NCBI RefSeq assembly: GCF_003075415.1
Contig: NZ_QDAH01000001.1
Span: 186,001-250,000 of the forward strand
DNA length: 64,000 nt
Direction: 5' to 3'
Origin: Microvirga sp. KLBC 81
GTDB taxonomy: Bacteria; Pseudomonadota; Alphaproteobacteria; Rhizobiales; Beijerinckiaceae
Part shown: piece after piece, positions 8,512-16,936 of the stretch
How the letters are laid out: each line of letters opens with the position of its first letter
Position numbering within the stretch: position 1 is the first letter of the stretch
Notes under the pieces: generated by a model
What the model was told of the DNA's origin: nothing
Seen by the model: only the letters and a program-made list of their open reading frames with translations
Databases searched by the model: none
Translations under genes and position numbers: made by a program

Positions 8512-9150
8512 TTATTGTCTTTTCTGCTGCTGCTGAAGATAGGCCTGAGGGCTATCCGGATCACCCGACGGGATTGGATCGCGGGAAGCCTTGAGAGGCG
8601 CACCGCCGGCAGCCTTCAGAAGATTCTGCGGAGGATCGCTCAAGTAGCGGCGCTCCAAACCATCGCCCTGAAGCTCGGCCTTCTTTTCCTGCGAGAAAGC
8701 ACGCAACTCGTCCGGCGTCATGCGGGTATTCTCGGCCTGTCCGCCGACCAGGGGCGGCGGGCTGGTGACGCGGTTGTTCGGGTTGCGGCCCGCGCGGATC
8801 TCATCGATGGAAAGCCGCTTGCCCTCGCTGAGCTTGTAGAACTCGGTTTCCGTGTAAGGCGTCTTGGCTTCTTTGGCAGCCTTGCGGCGGGCAGCCACAT
8901 CGGGGTCCTTGGGCCAATTGGCGTTGTTTGCCTCGGCGCCATTGGACGGAGCCGGAGCCGGCAGATCCATCTTCGGCGGCAACACGAGAGGCGCGCGCTC
9001 GTTATAGATGATCGGCTCTTTTTCCTTGGGGATGATGCCGATGCTGCCGAGGATGCTCTTCACAGCCTCGCCTTCCTCCGCCGAGGCCGAGGATGCCGCG
9101 ACTGCAAGCGCCAAAGCGCCCACGAGGCCAAAGACTTTCATTCCCTTCAT
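8512..9150 (-). CDS. Secreted hypothetical protein
   Basis: A 212-residue protein with a clear Sec signal peptide: MKGMKVFGLVGALALAVAASSASA, with likely cleavage after ASA. The mature part is polar, rich in Pro, Lys and Glu, and holds no domain I recognise. Segments such as SILGSIGIIPKEKEPIIYNERAPLVLPP and YTETEFYKLSEGKRLSIDEIRAGRNPNN look conserved in style, and the tail is Gln-rich (QAYLQQQQKRQ). It lies between lspA and the M16 pair on the same strand. It is probably periplasmic, with function unknown. Confidence 0.75.
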   Translation of the reverse strand: MKGMKVFGLVGALALAVAASSASAEEGEAVKSILGSIGIIPKEKEPIIYNERAPLVLPPKMDLPAPAPSNGAEANNANWPKDPDVAARRKAAKEAKTPYTETEFYKLSEGKRLSIDEIRAGRNPNNRVTSPPPLVGGQAENTRMTPDELRAFSQEKKAELQGDGLERRYLSDPPQNLLKAAGGAPLKASRDPIPSGDPDSPQAYLQQQQKRQ

Positions 9151-9238
9151 GGCACACCCACCATTGTTTCTCTTTATGCCTGGAACGCCTGATCGCTCTT
9201 TGGGGCGAACATAAGGCAGCTTGTCAGACCCTTAGGGG

Positions 9239-9856
9239 CTATCGCCCGCGCCTCGGTTCCAGGACGAAGGAGTCATAAAGCAATCCAATCACCCCCGCAA
9301 CGATGGCCGCATCCGCCACGTTGAACACGTACCAGGACCAGTTGCCGACCTGGAATTGGATGAAATCGAACACGGCACCATAGGCCAGCCGGTCGATCAC
9401 GTTCCCGATAGCTCCGCCCACGATAAGCCCGAGGGAGACGGCCAGGAGCCTGGCCTTGGTGCGGCGGATCCAGAAGGACAGGCCGATGGAGGCGAGAATC
9501 GAAACGACGATCAGGATCCAGCGTCCCATGTCACCGTCCTGCTGGAACAGGCCGTAGGAGATGCCCCGGTTCCAGACCACGATCAGGTTGATGAAGGGCG
9601 CGAATTCCACCGGTTCCTTCAGGGGCAGGTCGTAGACGAAGAGGGTGTAGAGCTTCGTGGCCTGATCGAGGATCAGGGTGATCAGGGCCGCCGAAAAGCC
9701 CAGGATCGCGGCCATCGAGAGCCCGGCTTGAGCGGCGCGGCCCTTAGCCCCGCCCTTGGGTGAGCGGGGCCTGGCCGCAGCGCGGGGGCGCTGCGGAGCG
9801 GCCTCGGAGGCACTCGCGCCGGAGGTCGGCGCCCGGGAGCCTTCGCCTTTGATCAT
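9239..9856 (-). CDS. lspA: Lipoprotein signal peptidase
   Basis: The integral membrane aspartyl peptidase that removes signal peptides from prolipoproteins after lipidation. The four membrane segments begin near [21 protein letters not shown]. The two catalytic Asp residues are in [15 protein letters not shown] and FNVADAAI. The chosen ATG (9856) overlaps the ileS stop by four bases (ATGA), giving 205 residues with a ~47-residue Ala/Pro/Arg-rich cytoplasmic N-terminus. An internal ATG at 9715 would give a normal-length (~158-residue) enzyme and cannot be excluded. The ileS-lspA order is common in proteobacteria. Confidence 0.93.
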   Translation of the reverse strand: MIKGEGSRAPTSGASASEAAPQRPRAAARPRSPKGGAKGRAAQAGLSMAAILGFSAALITLILDQATKLYTLFVYDLPLKEPVEFAPFINLIVVWNRGISYGLFQQDGDMGRWILIVVSILASIGLSFWIRRTKARLLAVSLGLIVGGAIGNVIDRLAYGAVFDFIQFQVGNWSWYVFNVADAAIVAGVIGLLYDSFVLEPRRGR

Positions 9857-12801
9857 TCCGCAGCCGCCTTCAGCCGATCCCACTCGCGCAGGGCCGCCGC
9901 ATCGCGCGGCGTCACATCCGGATAATCCGGATCGCTGCCCACATCCGGCGTGACCTTCCAGGAGCGAGCGCATTTACGGCCCTTGGCCAGTTCCGGCACC
10001 ACGGCAACGCCCTTCACGTCTTCGAGACGGAAGGCGTCCGCAGGGCCTTCGCCCTGCACCACCTGGATAGCGGAGGTGATGCAGATGTCGGCCATGTCGA
10101 GGCCCTGGACAGCCTGGAAGAGGCCTTCGTCGGCAATGTGGACCACGGGAGCGGCCTCGAGGCTCGCGCCGATGCGCTTCTGCGCGCGCTCGATCTCCAG
10201 CGCGCCGGTGACGACGCGGCGCACGCGGCGCACCTTGGTCCAGCGCTCGGCCAGCGCCTCGTTGCGCCATTCGGCCGGAACCTGCGGGAAGGCTTCGAGA
10301 TGCACCGACTCCGCATTCGGGAAGCGCGCGAGCCACGCCTCCTCCGCCGTGAAGGAGAGGATCGGCGCGATCCATGTCACTACGCAGCGGAAGGTGTGGT
10401 CGATCACGGTGAGAGCGCTCTTGCGGGCGAGGCTCGAGATCGGATCGCAGTAGAGCGTATCCTTGCGGATGTCGAAATAGAATGCCGAGAGGTCCGTGGT
10501 CATGAACGAGTTCAGGAGCGCGACCACGCGCTTGAAGTCATAAGCCGCATAGGCATCGCGCATTTCGCCATCGAGTTCGACGAGGCGATGCAGCACGAAG
10601 CGTTCCAGCTCCGGCATCGCGCCGAACTCGACCCTGTCCGCTTCGCGGAAATGCGCGAGCGAGCCCAGCATCCAACGGATCGTGTTGCGCAGCTTGCGGT
10701 AGGTCTCGGCGGTGGTCTTGATGATCTCGGGACCGATACGCTGATCGTCCCAGTAATCGACCGAGGCCGTCCAGAGACGCAGGATATCCGCGCCGTATTC
10801 CTTGATGACGGCCTGCGGCGCGACCGTGTTGCCGAGCGACTTCGACATCTTGCGGCCCTGCTCGTCGAGCGTGAAGCCGTGCGTGACGACGATGTCGTAA
10901 GGCGCGCGGCCGCGCGTGCCGCAGCTCTCGAGCAGAGACGAGTGGAACCAGCCGCGATGCTGGTCCGAGCCTTCGAGATACATGACCTGATCGGGACCGC
11001 CATCGACCTTGCGGCGAACGTGCAAATCCGGGCGCTTCTCCAGCGCGAAGGCATGCGTACAGCCGGAATCGAACCACACGTCGAGAATGTCGTTCACCTT
11101 CTCGAATTCGTTCAGGTCGTAGCCGCCGGCTTTCAGGAAGCGCGAACCGTCATCCGCATACCACGCATCCGCACCTTCCTTCTCGAAGGCTTCTGCGATG
11201 GCCTCGTTGACTTGGCTGTCCTTGAGGATCTCGTTGGTGCCCTTCTTCACGAAGACAGCGATCGGCACGCCCCAGGCGCGCTGGCGCGAGACCACCCAGT
11301 CGGGACGGTTGGCGATCATGCCGTTGATGCGGTTCTCGCCGGATTCCGGCACCCACTGCACGCTTTCGATGCCGCGCAGCGCACGCTGACGGAGCGTGTC
11401 GCCCTTATCGTCGAGCGGCTTGTCCATCGAGATGAACCATTGCGGCGTGTTGCGGAAGATGAGCGGGCCCTTCGAGCGCCAGGAATGGGGATACTGGTGC
11501 TTCAGGCGACCGCGTGCGATCAACGCGCCTGCTTCCACGAGCTTCTTGATCACCGCTTCGTTCGCGCCCGCATCCTTGCCCTTGTCGTCATAGATGCGCT
11601 CGCCCGCGAAGAACGGGATATGAGGGAAGTAGGATGAATCCGGCGATACCGTGTGGGGCACTTCCCGGGTGCCGCAAGCGACGAATACGTCGCGATGCTT
11701 CACGTAAGTATTGTAGTCATCCGCGCCATGGCCGGGAGCCGTGTGCACGAAACCCGTACCGGCATCATCGGTGACGTAATCGGCAGGCAGCGTCGGCACC
11801 GGATAATCCCAGTAGCCGTTCGCGCCTTCAAGGCCGCGGAACGGATGCGCGCAGCGCTCGATCATCACCGGCAGCACGTCCTTCACACGCTCGTAACCGG
11901 CGACGCGCGCAGCGGCGAACACATCAGCCGCAAGCTTGTCGGCGAGGATCAGACGATCACCCGCCTTCGCCCAGTTGTCGTCGGCGGCTTCCGTGACCCT
12001 GTAGAGGCCGTAGGCTATGTCGGAGCCGAAAGCGATGGCGCGGTTCGCCGGGATCGTCCAGGGAGTCGTCGTCCAGATCACCACCGACGCGCCTTCGAGG
12101 TCGCCGTCGAGCGTATTGGTGATCTTGAACTTCACCCAGATCGTGGTGGAGGTCTTCTCGTGATACTCGACCTCGGCCTCGGCGAGCGCGGTCTTCTCGA
12201 CGGAGGACCACATGACCGGCTTCGAGCCGCGATAGAGCTGGTCGCTCGTCGCGAACTTGATGATCTCGCGGGCGATCTGCGCTTCCGCGTCATAGGACAT
12301 GGTCAGATACGGGTTCGACCAGTCGCCGCCGACGCCGAGGCGCTTGAACTCCTCGCGCTGCACGTCGATCCACTTCTCGGCAAAGGCGCGGCACTCGCGG
12401 CGGAACTCGACGATCGGAACCTCGTCCTTGTTCTTTCCCTTGGCGCGATACTCCTCCTCGATCTTCCACTCGATGGGAAGGCCGTGGCAGTCCCAGCCCG
12501 GCACATAGTTGGAGTCGAAGCCCAGCATGCCTTGAGAGCGGACGATCAGGTCCTTGAGGATCTTGTTGAGGGCGTGGCCGATATGAATGTTGCCGTTGGC
12601 ATAGGGAGGGCCGTCGTGCAGCACGAAGCGCGGACGGCCCTTCTGGGCTTCGCGCAGGCGCTCATAGAGCTTCATCTCGTTCCAGCGTTCCAGGAAGAGC
12701 GGCTCGCGCTGTGGCAGTCCCGCCCGCATGGGGAACTCGGTCTGCGGCAGGAACAGGGTTTCAGAATAGTCGCGCGCGGCGCTCTCAGGCTTATCGGTCA
12801 T
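9853..12801 (-). CDS. ileS: Isoleucine--tRNA ligase
   Basis: A class I aminoacyl-tRNA synthetase that charges tRNA-Ile, 982 residues from the start [20 protein letters not shown]. The HIGH-type motif is in [17 protein letters not shown] and the KMSKS loop in [12 protein letters not shown]. The editing domain includes [13 protein letters not shown]. The C-terminus lacks the CxxC zinc fingers of the E. coli enzyme. A TTG at 12843 would extend the frame but adds nothing family-like. The stop overlaps the lspA start. The 270-bp upstream region holds a candidate leader ORF with adjacent Ile codons, described separately. Confidence 0.97.
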   Translation of the reverse strand: MTDKPESAARDYSETLFLPQTEFPMRAGLPQREPLFLERWNEMKLYERLREAQKGRPRFVLHDGPPYANGNIHIGHALNKILKDLIVRSQGMLGFDSNYVPGWDCHGLPIEWKIEEEYRAKGKNKDEVPIVEFRRECRAFAEKWIDVQREEFKRLGVGGDWSNPYLTMSYDAEAQIAREIIKFATSDQLYRGSKPVMWSSVEKTALAEAEVEYHEKTSTTIWVKFKITNTLDGDLEGASVVIWTTTPWTIPANRAIAFGSDIAYGLYRVTEAADDNWAKAGDRLILADKLAADVFAAARVAGYERVKDVLPVMIERCAHPFRGLEGANGYWDYPVPTLPADYVTDDAGTGFVHTAPGHGADDYNTYVKHRDVFVACGTREVPHTVSPDSSYFPHIPFFAGERIYDDKGKDAGANEAVIKKLVEAGALIARGRLKHQYPHSWRSKGPLIFRNTPQWFISMDKPLDDKGDTLRQRALRGIESVQWVPESGENRINGMIANRPDWVVSRQRAWGVPIAVFVKKGTNEILKDSQVNEAIAEAFEKEGADAWYADDGSRFLKAGGYDLNEFEKVNDILDVWFDSGCTHAFALEKRPDLHVRRKVDGGPDQVMYLEGSDQHRGWFHSSLLESCGTRGRAPYDIVVTHGFTLDEQGRKMSKSLGNTVAPQAVIKEYGADILRLWTASVDYWDDQRIGPEIIKTTAETYRKLRNTIRWMLGSLAHFREADRVEFGAMPELERFVLHRLVELDGEMRDAYAAYDFKRVVALLNSFMTTDLSAFYFDIRKDTLYCDPISSLARKSALTVIDHTFRCVVTWIAPILSFTAEEAWLARFPNAESVHLEAFPQVPAEWRNEALAERWTKVRRVRRVVTGALEIERAQKRIGASLEAAPVVHIADEGLFQAVQGLDMADICITSAIQVVQGEGPADAFRLEDVKGVAVVPELAKGRKCARSWKVTPDVGSDPDYPDVTPRDAAALREWDRLKAAAE

Positions 12802-12874
12802 GACGGTCAATCGATCCAAGCGGCCCCTGATCCTGGGGCTCAATTCAGGCTTTGTTTGAGGCGAACAGCTAAAT

Positions 12875-12906
12875 CCCGGACCTTCGCGGGTTACGCGAGG
12901 GCCGGG
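12875..12906 (-). promoter_or_regulatory. Hairpin in the ileS leader
   Basis: On the ileS RNA, CCCGG pairs with CCGGG and CGCG with CGCG, with one mismatch and one bulge. The stop codon of the upstream short ORF lies in the loop. The tail (AUUUAGCUGUU) is only weakly U-rich, so termination is not assured. Confidence 0.5.
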
Positions 12907-12965
12907 CCGATAATTCGCGTAGGCTGGATGCGGGCCGTGAGGTGAGCCTGAAAAACCATGGGCAT
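12891..12965 (-). CDS. Candidate leader peptide upstream of ileS (24 aa)
   Basis: A short ORF that starts MPMVFQAH and ends [13 protein letters not shown], with adjacent Ile codons (ATT ATC) eight codons before the stop. AAGG lies six bases before the ATG, and a plausible promoter lies ~25 bp further upstream. A strong hairpin begins inside its last codons. The position, between promoter and ileS on the same strand, suits a regulatory leader that senses Ile-tRNA charging. No family match is expected for such a peptide, so this is inference from layout. Confidence 0.4.
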   Translation of the reverse strand: MPMVFQAHLTARIQPTRIIGPALA

Positions 12966-12990
12966 GGGAGCCTTTTAGCAGTGCCGGGCT

Positions 12991-13018
12991 GGATAATAAA
13001 GCGTGGTGATTTGAGCAA
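12991..13018 (-). promoter_or_regulatory. Candidate ileS promoter
   Basis: On the minus strand TTGCTC (13013-13018) and TTATCC (12991-12996) are spaced by 16 bases. This would start transcription near 12984, about 20 bases before the leader ORF. The match to the sigma-70 consensus is moderate. Confidence 0.35.
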
Positions 13019-13075
13019 CCGCTCCCTATGTATGTGACCAGAACCGACCCCAGCCCAGAAGGTTAGGACCGACCC

Positions 13076-13579
13076 ATGGCCGACATGACCACCACGCAAG
13101 GCAAGCGCTCCAGCGCCGGCTTCGACCTGACGCCCCCCTCTCCCGAGCAGTTCCGCCTGCTCGTGGACAATCTCGATGACGAGGAGCGCAGCGTCCTCCT
13201 GGAGCACGGGACCGAGCGCCCCTTCTGCGGCATCTTCAACGAGGCCAAGGAAAAGGGCACCTATTGCTGCCGCCTCTGCGGTCTGCCCCTCTTCAAGTCG
13301 GGTACCAAGTTCGAATCCGGCACCGGCTGGCCGAGCTTCTTCGATCCCATCGACCGCGCCCACATCGCCTTCGTGCGGGATACGAGCTATGGCATGATCC
13401 GCACCGAGATCCGCTGCGCCCGCTGCGAGGGTCATCTCGGCCACGTCTTCCCGGACGGCCCTCCCCCGACCGGCGAGCGCTATTGCATGAACTCGGTCTC
13501 CATGCGCTTCGTGGCCGAAGGCGACCCGCTTCCGGACGAGCTCGGCCGGGGCGCCCCTGAGGGCGAAGTCGTAGGTTAG
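13076..13579 (+). CDS. msrB: Peptide-methionine (R)-S-oxide reductase MsrB
   Basis: Repairs oxidised methionine (R-sulfoxide) in proteins, in the cytoplasm. Of 167 residues, the zinc ligands are Cys65/Cys68 (CRLC) and Cys114/Cys117 (CARC). The substrate loop is SGTGWPSF, and the catalytic cysteine is Cys137 in RYCMNSVSM. The N-terminal ~20 residues are an extension. It is divergent from ileS and 8 bp before the DUF3095 gene on the same strand, so the two are probably co-transcribed. Confidence 0.95.
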   Translation: MADMTTTQGKRSSAGFDLTPPSPEQFRLLVDNLDDEERSVLLEHGTERPFCGIFNEAKEKGTYCCRLCGLPLFKSGTKFESGTGWPSFFDPIDRAHIAFVRDTSYGMIRTEIRCARCEGHLGHVFPDGPPPTGERYCMNSVSMRFVAEGDPLPDELGRGAPEGEVVG

Positions 13580-13587
13580 GGCGCACC

Positions 13588-14754
13588 ATGGATACGGGCG
13601 GACGGGATACCGATACGCCGGACGATGCGAGCTTCTACGCCTGTCTGCCCGTTTTCAGAACGTTCTCTCAACTGACCGACCCCGCCATCTACATGCCCCT
13701 GCCGGATGGCTGGGTCCTGGGCCTCAGCGATATCGTGAACTCCACCGCCGCCATAGCGGCGGGGCGATACAAGGAGGTCAACACGGCGGCGGCCTCCGTC
13801 ATCGCAGCCATCTCCAACAGGTTGGGCGGCCACGATTTTCCCTTCGTGTTCGGTGGCGATGGCGCGAGCTTTGCCGTGTCGCCCGAGCAGGCATCCCTCG
13901 CCCGCGAGGTGCTGGCTGCCGTGGCGACCTGGGCACGGGACGCCTTCGGCTTCGAGTTGCGCGTGGCCCTCGTGCCGGTCTCGACCATCAGGGCGGAAGG
14001 CTACGATGTGCGGATCGCGCGATTTGCCGCCTCGCCCGATGTCACTTACGCCATGTTCTCCGGTGGCGGGTTGGCCTATGCCGAGCGGCGGATGAAGGAA
14101 GGAGCCTTTGCGGTGCCGTCCGCCCCGCCTGGCGCATTGCCGGATCTGACGGGCCTCTCCTGCCGCTTCGACGAGTTGCGCTCCGAGCGCGGCGTTATCC
14201 TCTCTCTCATCGTGATCCCGGCTCCAGGCGGCGACCAAGCCACGTTTGGGAGGCTCATCACCGAGATTCTCACCCTGGCCGATAACCCGCGCGAAGCCCG
14301 CAAACCCATTCCTGATGGCGGTCCGCCGCTTGCCGGACCGTTCAAAGGCTTCGGGATCGAAGCCAAGACCGTGAAGCAGGGCAGCCTCGCCGCCAAGGCG
14401 CAACTGGCGGCCAAGCGCCTGATAGCGTTCCTGATCTTCAAGGCCGGGCAGCCCATCGGCGGCTTCGACCCGGTGCTTTATAAGGACCAGCTCGTCGAGA
14501 ACACGGATTTCCGCAAGTTCGACGATGGACTGCGCATGACGCTGGATTGCACGCCCACCCTTGCGGATCGGCTCGAAAGCCTGCTCGCACGGGCTCAAGA
14601 GAACGGGATCGCGCGCTATGGCCTGCACCGGCAACAGGCCGCGCTCATGACCTGCTTCGTGCCCTCGCCCACCCGGAGCGATCACGTTCATTTCGTCGAT
14701 GGCGCGATGGGCGGCTATGCCATGGCGGCGCGGGCGCTGAAGCCTGTCGTGTAA
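13588..14754 (+). CDS. DUF3095 domain protein (nucleotide-cyclase-like fold suspected)
   Basis: A 388-residue protein of the DUF3095 family. The signature near the N-terminus is YMPLPDGWVLGLSDIVNSTAAI followed by GRYKEVNTAAA, and then DFPFVFGGDGASF. These resemble the metal-binding beta-strands of class III adenylate/guanylate cyclases (D-I-x-x-S-T and G-D-G), although activity is not established for the family. The C-terminal half contains YKDQLVENTDFRKFDDGLRMTLDCT. No signal peptide or membrane span is seen. It follows msrB by 8 bp. Confidence 0.8.
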   Translation: MDTGGRDTDTPDDASFYACLPVFRTFSQLTDPAIYMPLPDGWVLGLSDIVNSTAAIAAGRYKEVNTAAASVIAAISNRLGGHDFPFVFGGDGASFAVSPEQASLAREVLAAVATWARDAFGFELRVALVPVSTIRAEGYDVRIARFAASPDVTYAMFSGGGLAYAERRMKEGAFAVPSAPPGALPDLTGLSCRFDELRSERGVILSLIVIPAPGGDQATFGRLITEILTLADNPREARKPIPDGGPPLAGPFKGFGIEAKTVKQGSLAAKAQLAAKRLIAFLIFKAGQPIGGFDPVLYKDQLVENTDFRKFDDGLRMTLDCTPTLADRLESLLARAQENGIARYGLHRQQAALMTCFVPSPTRSDHVHFVDGAMGGYAMAARALKPVV

Positions 14755-14764
14755 CTTTCCTGCA

Positions 14765-14963
14765 GTCATCCCGGGGCTGCGCAGCAGAACCCGGGGTGGT
14801 TTTCAAAACAAAGCTCGATGTCATCACCGGCCCTGTGCCGGTGATCTCGATTGGAGAAGCGCAGCTCTTTTCAGTTCGGGATGGCCGGGACAAGCCCGGC
14901 CATGACGAGGAGAGTGTCTGTCATACGATCCCGGATCGTCGCTGCGCTCTGTCCGGGATGACG
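14765..14963. repeat. Family-1 palindromic repeats, copy 2 (composite of four hairpins)
   Basis: Sits between the convergent DUF3095 and ribF genes. Units read TCATCCCGG..., GTCATCACCGGCCC...GGCCGGTGAT-like, GGGATGGCCGGG...CCCGGCCATGACG and ATCCCGGATCG...GTCCGGGATGACG. Each unit is self-complementary. The position suggests it also serves as a shared transcription end. Confidence 0.8.
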
Positions 14964-14971
14964 GCTTGGGG

Positions 14972-15943
14972 TTAGTCGATCATCGACAGGGTTCGATCCC
15001 CGGCAAGCATCCGCTTGGCCTCCTCCGAATCCCGGTCCATCTGCGCGATCAGCGCCTCGATCCCGTCGAAGCGCTCCTCGCCGCGGATCCAGCCGATGAA
15101 CTCCACATCGAGCGCCTTCCCGTAGAGATCGCCCTTGAAGTCGAAGAGATGCGTTTCGAGCAACGGCGCGCCGTTGTCGAAGGTCGGGCGGCGGCCGAAG
15201 CTGGCGACGCCATCGACCGGCTTGCCGTTCACCGAGGCGCGCACCGCATAGATGCCGTGCCGCAGCCGGCAATCGTCGGGCAGACGCATATTGGCCGTGG
15301 GATAACCGAGTTCCCGACCCCGCTTGTCGCCGTGCCGCACCTCGGCGCGAACGAACCAGCGATAACCCAGCAGCTTGTTGGCCTTGGCAATATCGCCCGC
15401 CTCCAAGGCCGTGCGAACGGCGCTGGAGGAAACCGGCTCTGAACCTTCCACGACGGCCGGAGCAATGAAGCAATCGAGCCCGAACTTTCGACACAGCTCG
15501 CGCATGCGCTCGGGGTTGCCCTCGCGCCCGCGTCCGAAATGAAAGTCGTGACCGATGACGACACCTGAGAGTTCGAGGTCCCGCGCCAGCAGACTCACGA
15601 ACTCTTCCGCGCTGAGAGCAGCGAGCGCGTGATCGAAGCGCCGCACGAAGGCGCCAGCAAGACCAAGGCGCCCGAAGATCTCCAGTTTCACAGCCTCGGG
15701 CGTGATGCGAAACAGCGGCTTGTCCGGCTGGAAGAAGCTGCGGGGATGCGGCTCGAAGGTGAGAGCAGCGGCGGGCTTGCCGGAGCGCAGGGCCATGTCC
15801 AGCAGAGAGCGATGCCCGCGATGCACTCCGTCGAAATTGCCGATGGCGGCCACAGCTCCTTTCAGCCTCTCAGGCACAGGCTCGCCATCGCGGCAGACCG
15901 CGAAGGAGGACGGGACCGGAGGAAGAGGCTTGTCGGAGGGCAT
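14972..15943 (-). CDS. ribF: Bifunctional riboflavin kinase / FAD synthetase
   Basis: Makes FMN from riboflavin and then FAD, in the cytoplasm. The product is 323 residues from MPSDKPLPPVPSSF. The FAD synthetase (nucleotidyltransferase) motif is AIGNFDGVHRGH at residues 33-44, with VIGHDFHFGRGR further on and SSSAVRTALEAGDI before the kinase half. The flavokinase domain has GYPTANMRLPD and YGKALDVEFI. The frame is open upstream of the chosen ATG but overlaps the next gene without family-like sequence. It is 46 bp downstream of the HAD phosphatase gene on the same strand, so a joint transcript is likely. Confidence 0.95.
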   Translation of the reverse strand: MPSDKPLPPVPSSFAVCRDGEPVPERLKGAVAAIGNFDGVHRGHRSLLDMALRSGKPAAALTFEPHPRSFFQPDKPLFRITPEAVKLEIFGRLGLAGAFVRRFDHALAALSAEEFVSLLARDLELSGVVIGHDFHFGRGREGNPERMRELCRKFGLDCFIAPAVVEGSEPVSSSAVRTALEAGDIAKANKLLGYRWFVRAEVRHGDKRGRELGYPTANMRLPDDCRLRHGIYAVRASVNGKPVDGVASFGRRPTFDNGAPLLETHLFDFKGDLYGKALDVEFIGWIRGEERFDGIEALIAQMDRDSEEAKRMLAGDRTLSMID

Positions 15944-15989
15944 GGAGCGGGTCTCTACCTCAACCGATAGCTGGGTCAAGGGAGGGGTT

Positions 15990-16871
15990 TCAAGCCCCCC
16001 AGGCGAGCACGTCCATGATGGCGGTCGGCGTGACGGGCTGGCGGTCGACCCAATCCTGCACGTGATCGGACACGAGATCGCCCCTATGCAGGCCAAGCTC
16101 CTCCGCGTGAATGCCGCGCGCGATCAGCAGGGAGTCGATGCCGAACCCGGAAGCCCCCGCGATGTCGGTGCGGATCGCGTCGCCCACAGCCAGCACCCGC
16201 TCCTTCGGAATGGAGCGATGGCTCAAGCCGGAGGCGATGGCGAGCGCCTTCTCATAGACCGGCGCGTGGGGCTTACCCGCATAGAACACCGTGCCGCCCA
16301 TCTCCTCATAGGCGAGCGCAATAGTGCCTGCGCAGGGCAGGATCATGTGGCCGCGCTCCACGATGAGATCGGGATTGGCGCAGACCATCAACAGGTCACG
16401 GCGATGCATGGCCTCAAGCCGCGCGCGGTAGTTCTCGACCGTCTCGCGCTCATCGTCATCGAAACCGGAGCAGACCACGTAATCCGCCTCCTCGATCGAG
16501 CCGAAGCGCACGTCGAGGCCGTTGTAGAGCGGCATGTCGCGCGGGGGGCCTATGTGATTCACCACCTTGTCGAGGCGCTCTTCGATGGCAAGCCGCGTCA
16601 GGTCGCCGGAGGTCACGATCGCATCGTAAGCCGTGCGCGGGACCTTGAAGCCGTCGAGCTGCGTGCCCACCGCAGAACCGGGCCGCGGCGCGTTGGAGAC
16701 GAGGACGACGCGTCCGCCCTTTTGGCGAAAACGCGTCAGGGCATCGCCTGCGGCCTCATAGGCCTTCACGCCGTTGTGCAGGACGCCCCAGACATCGCAG
16801 AGAATGAGGTCGTAGCCGTCGGCAAGAGATTTCAGGCCCTCGACGAGAGCGGGACGGGAAGAGGCTGTCAT
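15990..16871 (-). CDS. HAD-superfamily class IIA phosphatase (TIGR01459-like)
   Basis: A 293-residue cytoplasmic HAD hydrolase. Motif I reads CDVWGVLHNG (Asp26 as nucleophile), motif II VLVSNAPRPG, and the C-terminal motif VLAVGDAIRTDIAGASGFGIDSL. Motif I has Trp28 where most HAD phosphatases have the second, acid/base Asp; I recall the same DVWGV text as usual for this subfamily. Class IIA enzymes dephosphorylate sugar phosphates, pyridoxal phosphate or nucleotides, and the substrate here cannot be told. It is upstream of ribF on the same strand. Confidence 0.88.
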   Translation of the reverse strand: MTASSRPALVEGLKSLADGYDLILCDVWGVLHNGVKAYEAAGDALTRFRQKGGRVVLVSNAPRPGSAVGTQLDGFKVPRTAYDAIVTSGDLTRLAIEERLDKVVNHIGPPRDMPLYNGLDVRFGSIEEADYVVCSGFDDDERETVENYRARLEAMHRRDLLMVCANPDLIVERGHMILPCAGTIALAYEEMGGTVFYAGKPHAPVYEKALAIASGLSHRSIPKERVLAVGDAIRTDIAGASGFGIDSLLIARGIHAEELGLHRGDLVSDHVQDWVDRQPVTPTAIMDVLAWGA

Positions 16872-16936
16872 AGGATCTCGCTGGTGATGAACCCGGGCGG
16901 GTAGGCCCTTGCGGCCCTTAAGTCAACCAGCCCGGT

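Noticed and set aside
12869..13444. 191-codon minus-strand ORF opposite msrB
   Set aside because: Shadow of msrB; the repetitive Gly/Ala/Glu composition is what the reverse of that gene produces.
14981..15000. GGTTCGATCCCC-like text resembling a tRNA T-arm
   Set aside because: It lies in the coding end of ribF, and no acceptor, D-arm or anticodon stem can be formed around it.
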